64,000 bases of DNA from a virus. The notes below the pieces were generated by a model that was not told the origin of the DNA, did no database searches, and saw nothing but the letters and a program-made list of their open reading frames with translations. The translations under genes and the position numbers were made by a program. Of the stretch, positions 5,976 to 14,630 are shown in pieces. Each line of letters starts with the position of its first letter. Within the stretch, counting starts at the first letter, position 1. The stretch is from positions 1 through 64,000 of IMG/VR virus record IMGVR_UViG_3300002835_000134; one strand, written 5' to 3'.

Positions 5976-6599
5976 TTATTTCCAAACTAGGCCTTGTCCA
6001 GTAGGTAGCTCTAATATTTTATCTTTACCAAAAAAATCATCCATTGCTTTTCTTGCACCAATAGTTTTATATGAACCATAATCGTCACAAATAATAACGC
6101 CACCAGGAACAATTTTTGGCCAGAAATAGTTTATTGAGTCTTTTGTAGGTTCGTATAAATCAACATCAATATGAACATAAGAATAGTTCAGGGGTTCTAT
6201 TTTTTCAAAAACATCAGGTATCCATCCAGCATATAGCTCTGGGCTTCTGCATCCTTCTAGGATAAGTTTGGCTCTGTCGATTGGAATTTCTAGTTTAACT
6301 GTTTTAAAGTAATCAGTATCAAATTCTCCAGGCTCTGAAACTCCTTCAAAAGAATCTATTCCTATAAATCTTTTATCACACAAGTCTTGAACAAAATACA
6401 TTGACATTCCTGCATATACACCGCACTCCGCAAAATTTGCATGAAGCTTTGCCTGTTGAATTGCTATTTGTCTTAGAACATACAGCCTTCCATAAAAAGG
6501 GCTATTTATATCATTAGACATATTAGCCTTTTTGTTTAATGCATCGTGAATAGATGTAAATACGGGGTCGTCAACCCATCTTGCTACAGATGATTCCAA
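5976..6599 (-). CDS. TylF-type SAM-dependent O-methyltransferase
   Basis: The 207-residue protein has the class I methyltransferase block ECGVYAG (58-64), IDSFEGVSEPGEFD (81-94) and HIDVDLYEPTKDS (143-155). D145 and D172-D173 (CDDYGS) are the expected metal ligands of the TylF/NovP family, which methylates sugar hydroxyls. The start is a TTG directly after the upstream stop. An internal ATG at residue 27 is the alternative but would shorten a plausible N-terminus. It sits near an oxygenase, a degenerate paralogue and a sulfotransferase, suggesting glycan decoration. Confidence 0.8.
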   Translation of the reverse strand: MESSVARWVDDPVFTSIHDALNKKANMSNDINSPFYGRLYVLRQIAIQQAKLHANFAECGVYAGMSMYFVQDLCDKRFIGIDSFEGVSEPGEFDTDYFKTVKLEIPIDRAKLILEGCRSPELYAGWIPDVFEKIEPLNYSYVHIDVDLYEPTKDSINYFWPKIVPGGVIICDDYGSYKTIGARKAMDDFFGKDKILELPTGQGLVWK

Positions 6600-6806
6600 T
6601 TACTCTTCTGTTCCTATTAATTGCCAGCTAGGATGATGTGTAACCATTCCTCTAATTGCTAAGCACTCTTCTTCAGAATTTGCAGTAACGATAAGCTTTG
6701 CATTTATGCCATTAGGAAATTCTTCTGACCTGTCTAGGCCGTTAGCATTTTCCCTAAAGGTTTGTAATACAACTTCTGTAATTGGCTCAAATATATATTT
6801 AGTCAT
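6600..6806 (-). CDS. 68-residue hypothetical protein
   Basis: An alpha/beta protein beginning MTKYIFEPITEV starts at ATG 6806 with AAAAGGG upstream. The pattern (LIVTANSEEECLAIRGMV) looks like a small ferredoxin-like fold. Its start overlaps the upstream gene by eight bases and its stop abuts the methyltransferase TTG. No family is recognised. Confidence 0.65.
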   Translation of the reverse strand: MTKYIFEPITEVVLQTFRENANGLDRSEEFPNGINAKLIVTANSEEECLAIRGMVTHHPSWQLIGTEE

Positions 6807-6987
6807 TTATAATACCCTTTTCTAAAAGAACGTCATATAGAGCAATTGCAATAACCTTAAAAGATTCATTGCCCTGTTCCATATATACCTTCTGATCTTC
6901 TTCCGATGTACCAGCTCTAGAATATAGATCCTTCATCGTATCGATTATCGAATTCAACATTATGTCTAATGTATCTTGTCTACTCAT
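6799..6987 (-). CDS. 62-residue helical hypothetical protein
   Basis: ATG 6987 is chosen because AGGAG lies seven bases upstream. A start at 7023 would add 12 residues without a site. The product is helical (MSRQDTLDIMLNSIIDTMKD) with no recognised domain. It is coupled to neighbours on both sides. Confidence 0.65.
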   Translation of the reverse strand: MSRQDTLDIMLNSIIDTMKDLYSRAGTSEEDQKVYMEQGNESFKVIAIALYDVLLEKGIIND

Positions 6988-7195
6988 TTGTTTCTCCTGG
7001 ATTATAAGAAGGCGACGGCCCAAGTAAGTAACCCGCCTGATGATATTCTACCATTTTAGCAGTATCTTCGCTACCAGCTAATTTATTAGATATCAAAGTC
7101 AATATGTCATATATTCTATGAAGCATGATATACGAGACCATAGGGAGATTGTCCTCTAAGTTGCTTGTATTTTCGTTATTCTGGTCTTCCTGCAT
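6980..7195 (-). CDS. 71-residue hypothetical protein
   Basis: The acidic N-terminus (MQEDQNNENTSNLEDNL) is followed by a helix and a Pro/Ser tail. The ribosome-binding site GAGAGG is 12 bases upstream. It overlaps a 36-residue gene upstream and the 6987 start downstream. Function is unknown. Confidence 0.6.
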   Translation of the reverse strand: MQEDQNNENTSNLEDNLPMVSYIMLHRIYDILTLISNKLAGSEDTAKMVEYHQAGYLLGPSPSYNPGETNE

Positions 7196-7286
7196 CTAGC
7201 CAAAAAACCTCTCTACCCATAGCATCGGTAACCTGCATTGGTGCCGATTCTTTATTCTTTTCACATTCACAATTACAATTTGTCAT
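7176..7286 (-). CDS. 36-residue Cys-rich peptide
   Basis: From ATG 7286, overlapping the previous stop as ATGA, the frame begins MTNCNCECEKNK with three alternating cysteines. This may bind metal. It overlaps the next gene by 20 bases. No family is known. Confidence 0.5.
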   Translation of the reverse strand: MTNCNCECEKNKESAPMQVTDAMGREVFWLDAGRPE

Positions 7287-7498
7287 TTTTTATTTACCGA
7301 ATCAACTGCTCTAACAATATTTTCATAAGTAGAGGTTCCAATATTTTTTTTATATTTACACTCAAGGCAGTACAGATATATTCTATCTTCTAAGTCTTGA
7401 TTTGAAAAGAGAATGGATTGGTCTACTGGGCATAAAAGCTTTTCAACCAATCCTTCCCCTGACATGGAGATGTAAGTTGATACATACTGTATCCTCAT
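7283..7498 (-). CDS. 71-residue zinc-finger-like protein
   Basis: ATG 7498 has AAAGGAG at five bases. The protein begins MRIQYVSTYI and contains LCPVD and YCLECKYK, giving three cysteines that may form a partial zinc ribbon. It follows the transglycosylase gene by ten bases in the same leftward transcript. Its role is unknown. Confidence 0.65.
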   Translation of the reverse strand: MRIQYVSTYISMSGEGLVEKLLCPVDQSILFSNQDLEDRIYLYCLECKYKKNIGTSTYENIVRAVDSVNKK

Positions 7499-7508
7499 CC
7501 CATCTCCT

Positions 7509-8057
7509 TTACTTTGTCGGAAATTTTAAATAAAATTCCTTAGCTCTTGGGGTCATACCCTTCCAAGCTGACCAATCAATACCGCCATCGGTCATATAAT
7601 ACGTTATCTCTGCGTTTGTTACTGGGTCGAATAACTCCTTGTTACTCTGTAGATCAAATTTCTCAAGTCTTGCTGGACCTAAGTCTCCGATCATATTTAT
7701 TTGAAATAATCCGTAAGAACTATCTCCTGTATTCCTATTCCCGTTATATGCAAGCGGTCTTCCATTAGATTCACGCTTTGCTATGGACCAAGCTTGTTTA
7801 AGGCCTACTCCTTCGAATCCTACAGTCTCAAGTAATAGTTTTAACTCTTCGTCTGTAAGCATCTCAGATGGTTTGTAAATTTCTTTACTAAAGCTATCTA
7901 AGACTTCTTGCTTTAATTGGGCTTCAGTTTTCACTAAAGGTTCTACTACAGTTAAAGCGTTTGCCGAGTTACCAAACAAAAATAACATTGTTACTGCTAT
8001 TATTGTCCAGTCACGAACCAAATCGCTAAACTGTTGCTTTATATTCTCCATTGGCAT
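7509..8057 (-). CDS. Lytic transglycosylase-like lysin with signal anchor
   Basis: The 182-residue protein has a basic start, a hydrophobic segment (about residues 17-35, ending SANA) that may be a signal anchor or cleavable signal, then an SLT/lysozyme-like domain. The catalytic Glu is E96 in AKRESNGRP, followed by the typical SSYGLFQIN motif. It would cut peptidoglycan glycan strands and is the likely endolysin. The export signal suggests secretion, or a SAR-type endolysin. A strong promoter lies directly upstream. The holin candidate at 10235 is on the other strand. Confidence 0.85.
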   Translation of the reverse strand: MPMENIKQQFSDLVRDWTIIAVTMLFLFGNSANALTVVEPLVKTEAQLKQEVLDSFSKEIYKPSEMLTDEELKLLLETVGFEGVGLKQAWSIAKRESNGRPLAYNGNRNTGDSSYGLFQINMIGDLGPARLEKFDLQSNKELFDPVTNAEITYYMTDGGIDWSAWKGMTPRAKEFYLKFPTK

Positions 8058-8084
8058 TTCCTCCTATAGAGATAACGAACTACA

Positions 8085-8114
8085 ATCATAACATTAATAT
8101 ATAGACAATGTCAA
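8085..8114 (-). promoter_or_regulatory. Leftward sigma70 promoter with extended -10
   Basis: On the minus strand, TTGACA (8114-8109) and TGtTATGAT (-10 at 8090-8085) are separated by 18 bases. This drives the lysin and the genes down to the 5859-5894 terminator. Confidence 0.75.
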
Positions 8115-8119
8115 CCTAG

Positions 8120-8136
8120 TTAACTAAAATAGTTAA
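8120..8136. promoter_or_regulatory. Inverted repeat between divergent promoters
   Basis: TTAACTA-AAA-TAGTTAA is a perfect 7-bp inverted repeat just upstream of the leftward -35 and about 15 bases before the rightward -35. It is a candidate shared operator. Confidence 0.45.
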
Positions 8137-8151
8137 ACATATTTAAGGCAC

Positions 8152-8180
8152 TAGACCGCTAAATAAAAGTTTGATACACT
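8152..8180 (+). promoter_or_regulatory. Rightward promoter for ribonucleotide reductase
   Basis: TAGACC (8152-8157), a 17-base spacer and TGaTACACT (-10 at 8175-8180) form a moderate extended -10 promoter. The leader to ATG 8234 is about 47 bases. Confidence 0.6.
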
Positions 8181-8233
8181 AGGACTTCATCTAAAAATTA
8201 TACCGCAAGGCGGAGAAAAGGTCGTATAAAAAA

Positions 8234-10168
8234 ATGTCACAAACTATTGCAAATCCTTATGAGAACTTTATTGCTTTATCCAGATATGCAAAATGGGTAG
8301 AAGCGGAAGGTCGTAGAGAAACATGGGGAGAAACAGTAGATAGATATTTTTCTTTTATGACCAACCATTTAAAAGAAAACCATAATTATATTCCAAATGA
8401 GAAGCTTGTTGCGGAATTAAAAGAGTTTGTATTTGAAAGAAATGTAATGCCATCTATGAGATCAGTCATGACTTCTGGAGCCGCATTAGAAAGAGACAAC
8501 GTTGCTGGATACAACTGTGCATTTTTACCAGTTGATTCTCCAAGATCGTTTGACGAAACAATGTATGTTCTTATGTGTGGAACAGGTGTTGGATTCTCAG
8601 TAGAATACAAGTACATTAATAAGCTTCCTGCCGTTCCAGAAAAACTAGAAAAATCAGATACTGTTATTGTGGTAGAAGATTCAAAACAGGGCTGGGCAAA
8701 AGCATACAGAGAACTTTTAGCACTGCTTTGGACTGGACATATTCCAGCAATTGATGTTTCAAAGGTCCGTCCAGCAGGAGCAAGACTTAAAACTATGGGC
8801 GGAAGATCATCTGGCCCACAGCCATTGGTAAACCTTTTTGACTTTACGATTGCAAAGTTTAAGAATGCAACAGGAAGAAATTTAAAGCCAATTGAATGTC
8901 ATGACATTATGTGTAAGATTGGTGAAGTTGTTGTTGTAGGTGGAGTTCGTCGCTCTGCAATGATTTCTCTTTCTAATATTAACGATATTGAGATGGCTCA
9001 AGCAAAGTCAGGAAATTGGTGGGAGCAAAGCCCACAACGTGCATTATCAAACAACTCTGTTGCATATTCACGCAAGCCAGAGATGGAGCAATTTATTGCA
9101 GAATGGAAATCTCTTTATGACTCAAAGTCGGGAGAACGAGGTATATACAACGTGGCCGCAGCTCAAGCCCAAGCAGCCAAATTTGGAAGAAGAGATCCAG
9201 ATATACACTACGGAACTAACCCATGCTCAGAAATTATTTTACGTCCTTACCAGTTTTGTAACCTTTCAGAAGTCGTATTACGTGAAAATGATACAAAGAA
9301 AGATATTCAGCGCAAAGTTGAGCTTGCAACAATTCTTGGAACGTGGCAATCAACACTGACAGACTTTAAGTATCTTCGCAAGATTTGGAAAGACAATACT
9401 GAAGAAGAAAGACTTCTTGGAGTTTCTCTTACTGGACAGTTCGGTCATAAGTTCATGTCTGGCAAAGAAGATTTAATTGCTCTTGAAGCATTTCTTATGA
9501 CTTTACGTGAGAAGGCAAGAGAAGTAAATAGAGAAGAGTCTGGCAAGATTGGAATTCCTGAATCTGCAGCAATTACTTGCGTTAAGCCTTCAGGAACAGT
9601 GTCTCAATTGGTCGGTGTATCTTCAGGAATGCATCCATGGCATTCACCACATTATATTCGCACAGTTCGTGGCTCAAAGGGAGATCCCATTTCTACATTT
9701 TTGAAGGAAGTTGGAATCCCTGTAGAAGATGACGTAATGAAGCCAAACGATACATACGTGTTTTCGTTTCCAGTAAAAGCACCAGAAGGTGCAATTGTTA
9801 GAAATGATTTAACTGCAATTGATCACTTAAACATTTGGCTTGTTTATCAGCGAGCTTGGTGTGAGCATAAGCCTTCTATTACTGTTTCCGTAAAAGAAGA
9901 TGAATGGATGGAAGTTGGAGCCTGGGTTTATAAAAACTTTGACGAAGTTTCTGGAATCTCTTTCCTTCCTCATTCAGAGCACACTTACAAGCAAGCTCCA
10001 TACCAAGAAGTTGAAAAAGCAGAATACGATGCTCTTGTTGCAAAAATGCCAACTAGCATTAGATGGGAAGACCTATCATTTTATGAGACAGAAGATGGCA
10101 CATCTACAAATGCCACGCTTGCTTGCAGTTCAGACGGAAACTGTGAACTTGTGGATATCTCGGCATAG
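8234..10168 (+). CDS. nrdJ: Class II (B12-dependent) monomeric ribonucleoside-triphosphate reductase
   Basis: The 644-residue enzyme makes deoxynucleotides for phage replication using adenosylcobalamin as radical source. GYNCAF (about 92) carries the first redox cysteine. NPCSE (about 329-333) holds the Asn, the thiyl-radical Cys and the Glu. PSGTVSQL is the phosphate-binding loop. The C-terminal ACSSDGNC pair is the swinging-arm dithiol. The layout and length match the monomeric RTPR type (about 740 in Lactobacillus leichmannii), common in actinophages. No intein or insertion is seen. A purine-rich ribosome-binding site precedes the ATG. Confidence 0.93.
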   Translation: MSQTIANPYENFIALSRYAKWVEAEGRRETWGETVDRYFSFMTNHLKENHNYIPNEKLVAELKEFVFERNVMPSMRSVMTSGAALERDNVAGYNCAFLPVDSPRSFDETMYVLMCGTGVGFSVEYKYINKLPAVPEKLEKSDTVIVVEDSKQGWAKAYRELLALLWTGHIPAIDVSKVRPAGARLKTMGGRSSGPQPLVNLFDFTIAKFKNATGRNLKPIECHDIMCKIGEVVVVGGVRRSAMISLSNINDIEMAQAKSGNWWEQSPQRALSNNSVAYSRKPEMEQFIAEWKSLYDSKSGERGIYNVAAAQAQAAKFGRRDPDIHYGTNPCSEIILRPYQFCNLSEVVLRENDTKKDIQRKVELATILGTWQSTLTDFKYLRKIWKDNTEEERLLGVSLTGQFGHKFMSGKEDLIALEAFLMTLREKAREVNREESGKIGIPESAAITCVKPSGTVSQLVGVSSGMHPWHSPHYIRTVRGSKGDPISTFLKEVGIPVEDDVMKPNDTYVFSFPVKAPEGAIVRNDLTAIDHLNIWLVYQRAWCEHKPSITVSVKEDEWMEVGAWVYKNFDEVSGISFLPHSEHTYKQAPYQEVEKAEYDALVAKMPTSIRWEDLSFYETEDGTSTNATLACSSDGNCELVDISA

Positions 10169-10177
10169 TGGTAGAAT
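10169..10177 (+). promoter_or_regulatory. Extended -10 promoter before holin gene
   Basis: TGgTAGAAT follows the reductase stop by no spacer, giving a leader of about 50 bases to ATG 10235. The same box is used without a leader at 55002-55010. Confidence 0.5.
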
Positions 10178-10234
10178 TATAGTATTGGGTAAAACCAAAA
10201 TTCATGGGCACCCCGCCCACGAGGAGATGATAAT

Positions 10235-10474
10235 ATGGCTAAATTTGCAAAAGCAGATTTAAACAAAGATGGAAAGGTAACAATGCAAGAACAGATTCTA
10301 GCAGCGTTAGCAAGCTACGGAAGAGCATTTCTTTCAGCAGCGCTAGCCTTATACATGACAGGCAATACAAATCCTAGAGATTTACTACTTGGCGGCATCG
10401 CAGCTGTTGCACCAGTAATCCTGAAGGCACTTAACCCAAATGACAAGAATTTTGGGTTCGTTAATAAAGCTTAA
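10235..10474 (+). CDS. Holin-like small membrane protein
   Basis: The 79-residue protein starts after GAGGAG with MAKFAKADLNKDGKVTMQE, an EF-hand-like calcium loop, followed by two hydrophobic segments (about 30-42 and 50-66). Small two-helix membrane proteins in this position are usually holins that open the membrane for the endolysin. The EF-hand-like start is unusual but known in some actinophage holin-like proteins. Function is inferred from topology and context. It ends before a large inverted repeat. Confidence 0.6.
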   Translation: MAKFAKADLNKDGKVTMQEQILAALASYGRAFLSAALALYMTGNTNPRDLLLGGIAAVAPVILKALNPNDKNFGFVNKA

Positions 10475-10489
10475 TAAATAGTCGATTAA

Positions 10490-10525
10490 GAATACTCCTG
10501 TGCTAAAATTAGTACAGGAGTATTC
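10490..10525 (+). terminator. 12-bp inverted repeat with a -10 box in its loop
   Basis: GAATACTCCTGT (10490-10501) pairs perfectly with 10514-10525 around a 12-base loop. A weak T tract follows, so it may be a terminator after the holin gene. The loop contains TGcTAAAAT (10501-10509), an extended -10, so it may equally be a promoter with an operator. Confidence 0.55.
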
Positions 10526-10546
10526 CTATTTAGGAGACTATGGCAA

Positions 10547-10894
10547 ATGGCAGGACAAAAGAACTTTGAAGTAGATCAAAATGCAACATTTAGCTTTATA
10601 CTAGAATATAAAGACGATAATGGAAATGCAATTGATCTTACAGGCGCATCCGCAAAGATGCAGGTTCGTGATACAAAGGGTGGAGCAAAATTAGCTGTTA
10701 CCTTAACATCACCTTCTGGTGGAATAGTAATTGACCAATTAAACGGAAAGTTAACTATCAAAATGACACCTACACAAACAAACAAACTCTTTTATCCTAA
10801 ATCATCTTATGATTTAATGGTTGTCGATTCTAATGGGAACAAAATAAAACTCCTTGAGGGCTTTATGACGCTCAATAGATCGGTAACCATATAA
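10547..10894 (+). CDS. BppU-like small virion protein
   Basis: The 115-residue beta-rich protein has the pattern (unstructured start, D-x-NGNAIDLTGASAKMQVRD, later IDQLNGKLTIKMTP and YDLMVVDSNGNK) found in many phage baseplate or fibre-associated proteins resembling the BppU N-terminal domain. GGAG lies ten bases upstream. An ATG at 10540 opens only nine codons. It overlaps the next start by ATGA and begins the fibre gene series. Confidence 0.6.
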   Translation: MAGQKNFEVDQNATFSFILEYKDDNGNAIDLTGASAKMQVRDTKGGAKLAVTLTSPSGGIVIDQLNGKLTIKMTPTQTNKLFYPKSSYDLMVVDSNGNKIKLLEGFMTLNRSVTI

Positions 10895-11334
10895 TGACAG
10901 AATCAATAGTCGTAACCGAAGTAATCAATGATGTAATAATCTCATCCCCAGGACCTCAAGGCCCTAGGGGTAAAACCATTTTAAGTGGCACGGGTGCACC
11001 ATCAAATAACCTAGGGCTAGAAGGAGACTTCTACTATGATTCAGTTTTATCTAAATTTTATGGACCAAAGCTATCAGACCTAACTTGGCAAAATGCCAAG
11101 GTCATAACTCTTACAGCAAACACTCTATCGTACTCATGGGAATTGGCACAGCTAACTGGTCCAGTTGCTGGAATATATTCTTTATCAATAGAGCATAACT
11201 TGGGTTATCACCCAAACGTAACAATCAAATCAAGCGCAGGGGATATACTTGAAACAGGTATAGACTATAACAATATAAACAAAATTACACTGACTATGGC
11301 ACAGCCATTTTCAGGGACAGCATATCTGTCATAA
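10894..11334 (+). CDS. Virion protein with short collagen-like segment
   Basis: The 146-residue protein has PGPQGPRGKT near residue 19, a short Gly-x-y triplet stretch, then GLEGDFYYD...KFYGPK, a module common in phage tail fibre proteins. The C-terminus is a beta domain (HNLGYHPNVTIKSS). It is translationally coupled to the previous gene. It probably forms a trimeric appendage part. Confidence 0.65.
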   Translation: MTESIVVTEVINDVIISSPGPQGPRGKTILSGTGAPSNNLGLEGDFYYDSVLSKFYGPKLSDLTWQNAKVITLTANTLSYSWELAQLTGPVAGIYSLSIEHNLGYHPNVTIKSSAGDILETGIDYNNINKITLTMAQPFSGTAYLS

Positions 11335-11346
11335 GGGGGAAAGACA

Positions 11347-12318
11347 ATGTCAAAAAAGTTTTTAGTTAGTATTGACCTCAATAAAAATGAGTTACTCAAT
11401 GCTAGAATTCAAAATTTAGGATCAGCACCAAGCAGCCCAGTATCAGGTCAGGTTTACTACAATACTGGCGATAATATCATGTACTTCTGGAATGGAACAG
11501 AGTGGATTTCTACTTCTGGCTCATTAGAAGTTATTCAAGATGCAATTGGAGCATACGTAGAGGGCGGAGTAGGTCTTACAAGATCTTACAACGACACCAC
11601 TGGTGTAACAACAATAGATTTAGATAACACAGCAGTCACAGCTGGAACATATGGTTCAATTACCAAGGTTCCAACATTTACCGTTGATCAGCAAGGACGA
11701 CTAACTGGAGCTAGCGAAGCTAATCTAGTTATTCCTCTAGATACACAAACAACAGGGGACTATGTAGCAACAATTGTTGGAACAGCCAACGAAGTTACAG
11801 TATCTCCAAATAGTGGTCATAATGCTGCAGTAACTATAGGTCTTCCAGATAACGTAGAGATTACTGGTAACTTACAAGTTGGCGGAAACTTAAATGTTAT
11901 TGGAACAGTTAACTCTGTAAATACTACACAGATTAACATTGAAGATAACAAGGTAAAGCTTAATAGCAATTTCACAGGAACTCCAACAACAGATGCAGGA
12001 ATTGTTGTAGAGCGTGGAACACAGACAGATGTTGAAATTCTATGGAATGAAACTTCAGATAAGTGGACATTAACAAATAATGGCACAAACTATCACGCAA
12101 TTGCAAGAAAGTATGCAGAAGTTCTTTCAGCTGCATCCACAACCCACCCAGTACTTCACAGGTTGGGCACAACAGAAGTAACAGTTCAGATATTTGAAGC
12201 ATCATCTCCATTTGCACAAATTGAAGCAGATGTAAAAATAACAGACGAAAATTCTGTAACTATTGATTTTGCCGTTGCTCCTACAGCAGGGCAATACAAG
12301 GTAGTAGTAGTAGGATAA
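11347..12318 (+). CDS. Tail fibre-like protein
   Basis: The 323-residue protein starts after GGGGGAAAG. An N-terminal GQVYYNTGDNIMYFWNGTEW module is typical of phage fibres. The centre is beta-helix-like (GNLQVGGNLNVIGTVNSV), and the C-terminal domain (about 245-323) resembles the globular ends seen in other fibre proteins. It belongs to a run of appendage genes in the same direction. Confidence 0.65.
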   Translation: MSKKFLVSIDLNKNELLNARIQNLGSAPSSPVSGQVYYNTGDNIMYFWNGTEWISTSGSLEVIQDAIGAYVEGGVGLTRSYNDTTGVTTIDLDNTAVTAGTYGSITKVPTFTVDQQGRLTGASEANLVIPLDTQTTGDYVATIVGTANEVTVSPNSGHNAAVTIGLPDNVEITGNLQVGGNLNVIGTVNSVNTTQINIEDNKVKLNSNFTGTPTTDAGIVVERGTQTDVEILWNETSDKWTLTNNGTNYHAIARKYAEVLSAASTTHPVLHRLGTTEVTVQIFEASSPFAQIEADVKITDENSVTIDFAVAPTAGQYKVVVVG

Positions 12319-12321
12319 TAA

Positions 12322-12783
12322 ATGTCACGTCAAATGAAGGTTGCATTAAACCTGTTAACAATACAGGATGATCCAGCCAATGCTCGTGAGGGTGACGTTT
12401 ACTATAATGTCATTACAAAAAACTTACGTATATTTAATGGTACAGTCTGGATAGAGCTTACACCCCCAAGCGATGACCCAACTCCATTTTATGAGCATAC
12501 ACATACATATGACGGAAAACTACATACAGTAGATGTTAGAAACCCAATAAGGTTTCAAGATTTTAATGAAAATGCAGGGCCTGCAGAATCTTTACCAATA
12601 GTTGCAGGTATAATAGGAGGAGGGCCAGAGGACGATTTGATAAATCCAAATTATACTCAATTAACTTTGTTTAGTGGTGGCGCTCCAGATTCAATACCAG
12701 AACCAGAAGAAGACTACACACTGTTAGAAGGAGGAGCTTCACAAGAACAAGACTCAACAGTTATTGATTTTGGAGGAGCATAA
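12322..12783 (+). CDS. Small appendage protein with GxVYYN module
   Basis: The 153-residue protein has the REGDVYYNVITKNLRIFNGTVW module shared with the preceding gene, followed by an acidic Pro/Gly-rich tail (SIPEPEEDYTLLEGGA). It starts four bases after the previous stop without a clear ribosome-binding site, so it is coupled. The role is probably structural. Confidence 0.6.
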   Translation: MSRQMKVALNLLTIQDDPANAREGDVYYNVITKNLRIFNGTVWIELTPPSDDPTPFYEHTHTYDGKLHTVDVRNPIRFQDFNENAGPAESLPIVAGIIGGGPEDDLINPNYTQLTLFSGGAPDSIPEPEEDYTLLEGGASQEQDSTVIDFGGA

Positions 12784-12786
12784 ATA

Positions 12787-14616
12787 ATGTCAACAAAAAT
12801 TCTATTTAGAAGAGATACATCTATAAACTGGACAACAGTAAACCCAGTTTTACTTTCAGGTGAAATCGGTATTGAAACCGATACATATAAATTTAAAATA
12901 GGTAATGGTTCTAGATGGAACCAGCAATCATTTTATGCATTTAAAGTAGGCGCAGCTAATGGTGTTGCAACGCTTGGCGCAACTGGAAAAGTTCCAATTT
13001 CTCAATTGCCAGATTATGAGTCAGTTAATACTGAAGTACAGGCAGTAGTTGATGCAAAGTTTAGCACTCAATCAACAAGCAATTTATCAGAAGGATCTAA
13101 CTTATACTTTACAAATGCAAGAGCGCTTGCTGCTAATGCATCAGCAATTTCTAATGCTGCCACCGCTGAATCGGTAGCAAGAAGCTCAGCAATTGCAGCA
13201 GCCAAAGCAGAAGCAATTGCAGCAGCAGAAACTTCATCGACATCAGCAATTGCAGCAGCTAGAGCAGGAATTTTAACAGAAGCTTATTCAGATGCTACAA
13301 ACATAGCAGGATCACTTGTTACACAGGAAGCAGCAGCAAGATCTTTAGAAATAACTGCAGCAATAGACGAAGAGGTGTCAGATAGAAATAGTGCAATAAA
13401 TACTGCAATTTCTAATGAAATTATTAACAGAAATATTGCAATAAATTCTACGACTACAACTCAAATTGCAGAAGGAACTAATTTATACTTTACAGACGCC
13501 AGAGCAAAAGCAGCTGTTGCATCAGATATTGCTACAGCCACAGCAAGCGTTTCCCTGACAGGGAAAACAACAAATCACCTTGCAGAAGGCACATTAAATA
13601 AATACTTTACAGATGCCAGAGCTTTATCTGCAACAAACTCAAAGTTTACACAAGCAACAATTTACACAAATACGGTAGCAGAAGAATTAAGAGCAGAAAT
13701 TGCAGCAGCCTATGTAACAAATCCATCGTTATCTAACCAGCTAGGAGCATATGTTTCTGAAGGAGATAAAGATCAGCCAGGAGGATACGCTGGCTTAAAC
13801 AATTCTTCTCAAATTTTAGAGTCAGTTATTCCATCAACAATTGCAAGAACGACAGACATTACAACAGCAATTGCAAATGTTGTTAATTTAGCCCCAGACT
13901 CACTAAATACTTTAGGTGAGCTTGCAACTGCTTTTCAGGCAGATCAAAGCGGTCTTGCAGCATTAGTAACTACAGTAGGAACAAAATTAGACTCATCCGT
14001 AGCTGCTACAACATATGCACCAAAAGCAAATCCAACCTTTACAGGAACAGTCGCTGGAATTACAAAGACTCACGTAGGCCTAGGAGATGTTGATAACACA
14101 TCAGATATAAATAAGCCAATTTCAACGGCAGTAAATACCGCTCTAGATCTCAAGGCTCCATTAAATAGCCCTGTATTTACTGGGGCTATAGATTTTACTG
14201 GAGTGGATGTAACTGGATTAACAGCAATTGCAGGACTTCCAGATCAGACATCACATTCTAATAAATTTTTAATGACTAATGGCTCTAGCCCTAGCTGGGA
14301 AACTTTAGACGTTTCTGCTTTAGCACCACTAGCAAACCCAACATTCACAGGAACAGTTTCATTTACAAATGCCACTGTTAACTTTAGTGATTCTTCAATA
14401 CCAAGCGCAGCATTAGAAGGCGTAATCCCAAATACTAAATTAGAAAAATCTTCTATCGGTATTAACGGAAACGTGGTTTATCTAGGAGACGTAGTAACAC
14501 TTGGAGGATATTCAAATGCCGCCAGCCCTAATGCACAAAACAAAATATTGTATGGAACTTCTGTTGATGCGCCAGCTGGCACATACGTAGCAGGAGACAT
14601 TTACATTCAATACTAA
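12787..14616 (+). CDS. Long tail fibre with coiled-coil repeats
   Basis: The 609-residue protein starts with the virion-attachment module FRRDTSINWTTVNPV..GEIGIETD, also found in the 20258 gene. It continues with Ala-rich helical repeats (AIAAAKAEAIAAAETS) alternating with NLYFTNARA motifs, and with ANPTFTGTV..THVGLGDVDNTSD segments typical of trimeric fibres. It is probably a receptor-binding or side fibre. No enzymatic motif is seen. Confidence 0.7.
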   Translation: MSTKILFRRDTSINWTTVNPVLLSGEIGIETDTYKFKIGNGSRWNQQSFYAFKVGAANGVATLGATGKVPISQLPDYESVNTEVQAVVDAKFSTQSTSNLSEGSNLYFTNARALAANASAISNAATAESVARSSAIAAAKAEAIAAAETSSTSAIAAARAGILTEAYSDATNIAGSLVTQEAAARSLEITAAIDEEVSDRNSAINTAISNEIINRNIAINSTTTTQIAEGTNLYFTDARAKAAVASDIATATASVSLTGKTTNHLAEGTLNKYFTDARALSATNSKFTQATIYTNTVAEELRAEIAAAYVTNPSLSNQLGAYVSEGDKDQPGGYAGLNNSSQILESVIPSTIARTTDITTAIANVVNLAPDSLNTLGELATAFQADQSGLAALVTTVGTKLDSSVAATTYAPKANPTFTGTVAGITKTHVGLGDVDNTSDINKPISTAVNTALDLKAPLNSPVFTGAIDFTGVDVTGLTAIAGLPDQTSHSNKFLMTNGSSPSWETLDVSALAPLANPTFTGTVSFTNATVNFSDSSIPSAALEGVIPNTKLEKSSIGINGNVVYLGDVVTLGGYSNAASPNAQNKILYGTSVDAPAGTYVAGDIYIQY

Positions 14617-14630
14617 GAACGGAGAAATAA

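Noticed and set aside
8234-10168. Intein or split in the ribonucleotide reductase
   Set aside because: Inteins are common in this enzyme, but the catalytic blocks are contiguous and no Hint motifs occur.
10540-10569. ATG three bases after GGAG opening a short frame
   Set aside because: It stops after nine codons; the ATG at 10547 gives the conserved virion protein.
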